Shown here in pieces: positions 60,876 through 64,000 of a stretch of DNA of 64,000 nucleotides. This stretch comes from Krasilnikovia cinnamomea (GTDB lineage Bacteria > Actinomycetota > Actinomycetes > Mycobacteriales > Micromonosporaceae). The DNA is taken from positions 6,200,001 to 6,264,000 of the forward strand of contig NZ_SHKY01000001.1 in the NCBI RefSeq assembly GCF_004217545.1, written 5' to 3'. The position numbers were made by a program, and so were the translations under genes. Positions within the stretch are counted from its first letter, which is position 1. Each line of letters starts with the position of its first letter. The notes beneath the pieces were generated by a model. It had not been told where the DNA came from. It saw nothing but the letters and a program-made list of their open reading frames with translations, and ran no database searches.

Positions 60876-62627
60876 CGCCCAGCCGTCGGCCTCGAACCGG
60901 CGCGCGTCGCCCGCCTCGCCGTGGAAGAGCGCGCCGGTGCGGTCGAGCACCAGCACCCCGTCCACGTAGACCCCGCGACCCTGGGCGGTGGCGTCGGTGG
61001 TGTAGGCCCACCGCAGGTGGGTGGTGCCGGGCGGGAGCGTGGCCGAGACCGCCGACCAGTGGCGCCCGCCGTACCCGTCGAGCACGCCGTCGGACTCCCA
61101 CCCGCCGGTGGCCGACCGCAGCCGCAGCGCGACCGGTCGCCAGGTCGCGCCGCCGTCGGCGGAGGATTCCACGCGGACGCGGTCGTAGCCCGGCTCGGTG
61201 TCGTACCAGAGCAGGAACGCGGCGGCCGCCGGGCCGGCCGCCGGCGCCCGCAGCGGCGCGGTCAGCGTCACCGTGGCGGCGTCGCGCCGCGCGGCCCGCC
61301 AGGCCGCGCCGCCGCGCTGCGGGCGTACCGGGCTGGCGTCGGCGAAGGCCCGCGCGACCGCCCGGCGCGCCTCGTTGTTCCCGCCCCAGTTCCGGTCCGG
61401 GTGCACCCGGTTGGTCAGCAGGATCACGAACGAGTGCGACAGCGGATCCACGACCACGGACGTGCCGGTGAAGCCGGTGTGGCCGAACGTCACCGGCGAG
61501 CTCAGCGCGTCCATGTACCAGGGCGCGTTCAGCTCGAACCCGAGGCCCCGGTCGCCGTCCGGGGTGTGCACCCGGGCGGTCAGCATCGCCCGTACGGTGC
61601 TCGCGCGCAGGATCCGGGCGCCGCCGTAGCGGCCGCCGCCGAGCAGCGCCTGGCACAGCACCGCCAGGTCGTCGGCGGTGGAGAAGACGCCCGCGTGCCC
61701 GGCGCCGCCGCCGAGGCTCCAGGCGTTCTCGTCGTGGACCTCGCCCCACACCATGCCGCGACCGGCGTACGGCTGGTACTCGGTCGCCGCCACCCGCTCG
61801 CGGTTCCGTGGGTGGTAGCCAGTGTCGGCCATGCCCAGCGGGCCGGTGATCCCGGCGTGGACCGCCCGGTCGAGCCGCAGACGGCTGACCTGTTCGACGA
61901 GGGCGCCGAGTGCGATGAACCCGAGGTCGGAGTACAGGTACTGCCCGCCCGGCACCGTGCCGGGCAGCAGCGGGCAGGCCAGCGCCGCGGCCAGCCGGCT
62001 CGGCGGGTCCGGATACGCGCTCCACAGTGGCGCGGACGCGGGCAGCCCGGACGTGTGGGTCAGCAGCATCCGGACGGTGACGTCGACCTTGCCGAATTCC
62101 GGCACGTACCGGGCCACCGGCGCGTTCAGGTCCACCCGGCCGTGCTCGGCCTGCTGCAGCACGGTGATCGCGGTGAACAGCTTGGACACCGACGCCAGGT
62201 CGAAGATGGTGTCGGGGCGGGTGGGCCGCTGCTCGGCCGGGGGCAGTTCGACGCCGGCCCGCTCGGGCGGTGGGCCGACCGCGCGGTAGCGCACGGCGGT
62301 GCCGAGCGCCGCGCGTTGCACCACCACGCCGTCGCGCGCGGCGAGCACCACCGCACCGGCGTACGCCGGATGTGCGGGGTGGTCGGTGGTGGGGGAGAGG
62401 TACGCCTCGGCGCCGGTGCGCACCCGGTCGACGTACTCCGGGATCAGACCGACCTCCTGGGCCGTGCCGGTGCGCAGCACCCGGGGCCGGAACCGGATGT
62501 CGGCAGGGGTCACGCCGGGCTTCGCGCCGGTGTGCGCGGCGGCCTGCCGCGCGGGCGCGGCCAGGCCTGCGGCGGTCGCGATCACGGCCGACCCGGCCGC
62601 TCCCAGGACCGTACGCCGATCGACCAT
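60861..62627 (-). CDS. Exported beta-lactamase-fold serine hydrolase
   Basis: A 588-aa protein with a Tat-type signal (DRRTVLGAAGSAVI, cleavage near ARQAAA). Its class C beta-lactamase/esterase fold has S146-x-x-K149 (SVSK), Y232-S-D and an HTGFTG segment. A C-terminal beta-sandwich (about 440-585) with DGVLVLDRTG follows, perhaps for sugar binding. In Bacillus, a protein of this family (AmiE) sits with nagZ and murein-salvage genes; a peptide-cleaving role on muropeptides is inferred. It is divergent from nagZ and upstream of the importer operon. Confidence 0.83.
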   Translation of the reverse strand: MVDRRTVLGAAGSAVIATAAGLAAPARQAAAHTGAKPGVTPADIRFRPRVLRTGTAQEVGLIPEYVDRVRTGAEAYLSPTTDHPAHPAYAGAVVLAARDGVVVQRAALGTAVRYRAVGPPPERAGVELPPAEQRPTRPDTIFDLASVSKLFTAITVLQQAEHGRVDLNAPVARYVPEFGKVDVTVRMLLTHTSGLPASAPLWSAYPDPPSRLAAALACPLLPGTVPGGQYLYSDLGFIALGALVEQVSRLRLDRAVHAGITGPLGMADTGYHPRNRERVAATEYQPYAGRGMVWGEVHDENAWSLGGGAGHAGVFSTADDLAVLCQALLGGGRYGGARILRASTVRAMLTARVHTPDGDRGLGFELNAPWYMDALSSPVTFGHTGFTGTSVVVDPLSHSFVILLTNRVHPDRNWGGNNEARRAVARAFADASPVRPQRGGAAWRAARRDAATVTLTAPLRAPAAGPAAAAFLLWYDTEPGYDRVRVESSADGGATWRPVALRLRSATGGWESDGVLDGYGGRHWSAVSATLPPGTTHLRWAYTTDATAQGRGVYVDGVLVLDRTGALFHGEAGDARRFEADGWAPSEM

Positions 62628-62659
62628 CGTCCACCTCCAAGGTCCTCGATGTGAGGATG

Positions 62660-62704
62660 AAGGTTTCTTACCATTCTTTCAAGAGGGTGGAAGGTTATTG
62701 CCAT
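62660..62704. promoter_or_regulatory. Direct repeats in the serine hydrolase/nagZ promoter
   Basis: AAGGTTTCTTACCAT (62660-62674) and AAGGTTATTGCCAT (62691-62704) are near-identical, 31 bp apart (three helical turns), in an unusually AT-rich island. They are candidates for a regulator binding on one face of DNA; the DeoR protein is one possibility. Confidence 0.5.
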
Positions 62705-62726
62705 CGCCGCGGCGGCGGGTTAGCGT
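62698..62726 (+). promoter_or_regulatory. Possible sigma-70-type promoter of nagZ
   Basis: TTGCCA (62698-62703) and TAGCGT (62721-62726) are separated by 17 bp, about 30 nt before the nagZ start. The -35 overlaps the second direct repeat. Confidence 0.4.
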
Positions 62727-62756
62727 CCGACGGACCGACGACGCACAGGAGGCGCC

Positions 62757-64000
62757 ATGCGAAACCGGCTGCTGACACTGATCATGTCGCTGGCGCTGGT
62801 GACCGCCACGGGTGTCGCGGCGACGGCGTCCGATGTGGGCGCCCGAGACCCCGTCGGGCGCTTCCTCGCCCGGATGAGCCTGCCCGAGAAGGTCGGCCAG
62901 CTCTTCGTCACCCAGGTGTACGGCGCCGACGCCACCGCGCCGTCCACCGCCGACGCCGCCGCGAACCGCCAGGCGTACGGCGTCGACACCCCCGCCGAGG
63001 TGGTCGCGCGCTACCACCTCGGCGGCGTCATCTACTTCGCCTGGTCGCACAACCTCGACGCACCCCGGCAGATCGCGACCCTCTCCAACGGCCTGCAGCA
63101 CGCCGCGACGACCAGCGGGTCGCGCATGCCGCTGCTGATCTCCACCGACCAGGAGCACGGCGTGGTGACCCGCCTGCCCGCCCCCGCCACGCAGTTCCCC
63201 GGCAGCATGGCCCTGGGCGCGGCACGCAGCCCGGCCCACGCGTTCACCGCGGCCGCGATCACCGGGCGGGAACTGCGCGCCGTCGGCATCGTCCAGCCCT
63301 GGGCGCCGGTCGCCGACGTCAACGTCAACCCCGCCAACCCCGTCATCGGGGTACGGTCGTTCGGCGGCGACCCGCGGCTGGCCGCCGGCCTGACCGCCGC
63401 CCAGGTGACCGGCTTCCAGCAGGGCGCGGACGCCTCCGCCGCGGCCAAGCACTTCCCCGGGCACGGCGACACCGCGACCGACAGCCACACCGGGCTCCCG
63501 GTCATCGAACACACGCGCGAGCAGTGGCAGCGGCTCGACGCGCCCCCGTTCCGCGCGGCCATCGCCGCCGGTGTGGACACCATCATGAGCGCGCACATCG
63601 TGGTGCCCGCGCTCGATCCCTCCGGCGACCCGGCGACGCTGTCCCCACGTATCCTGACCGGCCTGCTGCGCCAGGAACTGGGCTTCCCGGGCGTGGTGGT
63701 GACCGACTCGCTGTCCATGGCCGGGGTCCGGGAGAAGTACGGCGACGACCGGGTGCCGGTACTGGCGCTCAAGGCCGGCGCGGATCTGCTGCTCATGCCG
63801 CCGGACCTGGACCTGGCGTACCGGTCGGTGCTGGACGCGGTGCGGAGCGGCGAGCTCACCGAGGCGCGCATCGACACCTCGGTGCGGCGGGTGCTCGCCC
63901 TCAAGCAGCGCCGGGGCCTGCTGGCCGACCCGACCGTCGACGTCGGCGCCGCCGAGCGCGTGGTGGGCCGCACCGCGCACCTGCGGATCGCGCAGGCGGT
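62757..64000 (+). CDS. nagZ: Exported NagZ-type beta-N-acetylglucosaminidase (partial)
   Basis: A glycoside hydrolase family 3 protein running off the window after 414 codons. A Sec-type signal peptide (about residues 1-24) is followed by the barrel. It has the NagZ hallmark KHFPGHGDTATDSHTGLP, in which the His/Asp act as acid/base, and VVTDSLSM with the likely nucleophile Asp. It should remove GlcNAc from murein fragments outside the membrane, as in Gram-positive NagZ proteins. AGGAGG is ideally placed before ATG 62757. Divergent from the serine hydrolase. Confidence 0.87.
   Translation, partial: MRNRLLTLIMSLALVTATGVAATASDVGARDPVGRFLARMSLPEKVGQLFVTQVYGADATAPSTADAAANRQAYGVDTPAEVVARYHLGGVIYFAWSHNLDAPRQIATLSNGLQHAATTSGSRMPLLISTDQEHGVVTRLPAPATQFPGSMALGAARSPAHAFTAAAITGRELRAVGIVQPWAPVADVNVNPANPVIGVRSFGGDPRLAAGLTAAQVTGFQQGADASAAAKHFPGHGDTATDSHTGLPVIEHTREQWQRLDAPPFRAAIAAGVDTIMSAHIVVPALDPSGDPATLSPRILTGLLRQELGFPGVVVTDSLSMAGVREKYGDDRVPVLALKAGADLLLMPPDLDLAYRSVLDAVRSGELTEARIDTSVRRVLALKQRRGLLADPTVDVGAAERVVGRTAHLRIAQA

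Overview
This 64-kb window is very GC-rich with dense gene packing, many GTG starts and GTGA/ATGA overlaps. It reads as the chromosome of a high-GC actinomycete. A Micromonosporaceae-like genome is my inference from overall gene style, not proof. About 37 kb (19-37247) is a steroid (cholesterol-type) catabolic island whose genes and pairings match the Mycobacterium/Rhodococcus pathway.

Steroid island. kshA is divergent from hsaA-hsaD-hsaC-hsaB (rings A/B). Next come fadE33-fadE32-fadE31-enoyl-CoA hydratase-fadD3 (minus strand), divergent from fadE30-ipdF (rings C/D entry). fadA5 is divergent from cyp125 (side chain). Ltp3-like, Ltp4-like and a DUF35 protein lie divergent from a FadD17-like ligase. 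echA19 is divergent from fadD19, which is followed by a nitronate-monooxygenase-like gene. fadE27-fadE26 is divergent from fadA6. ipdC-ipdB-ipdA-echA20 is divergent from a short-chain dehydrogenase and an aldehyde dehydrogenase. A PPOX protein, a second SDR and kstR2 follow on the minus strand, and kstR2 is divergent from a zinc alcohol dehydrogenase and an Rv3520c-like F420 enzyme. I located eight 14-bp sites fitting the KstR consensus (TnnAACnnGTTnnA) and four fitting the KstR2 consensus (AnCAAGnnCTTGnT), nearly all in divergent promoters. kstR, kstD, kshB, hsaEFG, mce4, chsH1/H2, ltp2 and fadE28/29 are not in the window.

Middle region (37.2-48.1 kb). After a decayed PH-domain-like gene come a secreted phosphatase-type hydrolase ending in a strong hairpin and an unknown protein with a 41-residue duplication. 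A GH12 endoglucanase follows, with a perfect CebR-type box and a carbohydrate-binding module cut down by an internal deletion. Then comes a TetR-controlled methylmalonyl-CoA module: separate mutase large and B12 subunits, and acyl-CoA carboxylase beta, epsilon and biotinylated alpha subunits. This module could convert the propionyl-CoA released by steroid breakdown to succinyl-CoA.

Right region (48.1-64 kb). A large exported lipoprotein with a von Willebrand A domain is followed by an M20 peptidase and a frameshifted C39-like peptidase gene. A likely amino-sugar/muropeptide salvage cluster closes the window: two tandem BadF-type kinases (the first with a degenerate phosphate motif), a DeoR regulator, an ABC importer, an exported beta-lactamase-fold serine hydrolase and a divergent NagZ-type GH3 enzyme that runs off the end. 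Several short tandem repeats (39, 24, 17 and 15 bp) lie inside or between genes. I saw no rRNA, tRNA, CRISPR, prophage or insertion sequence.
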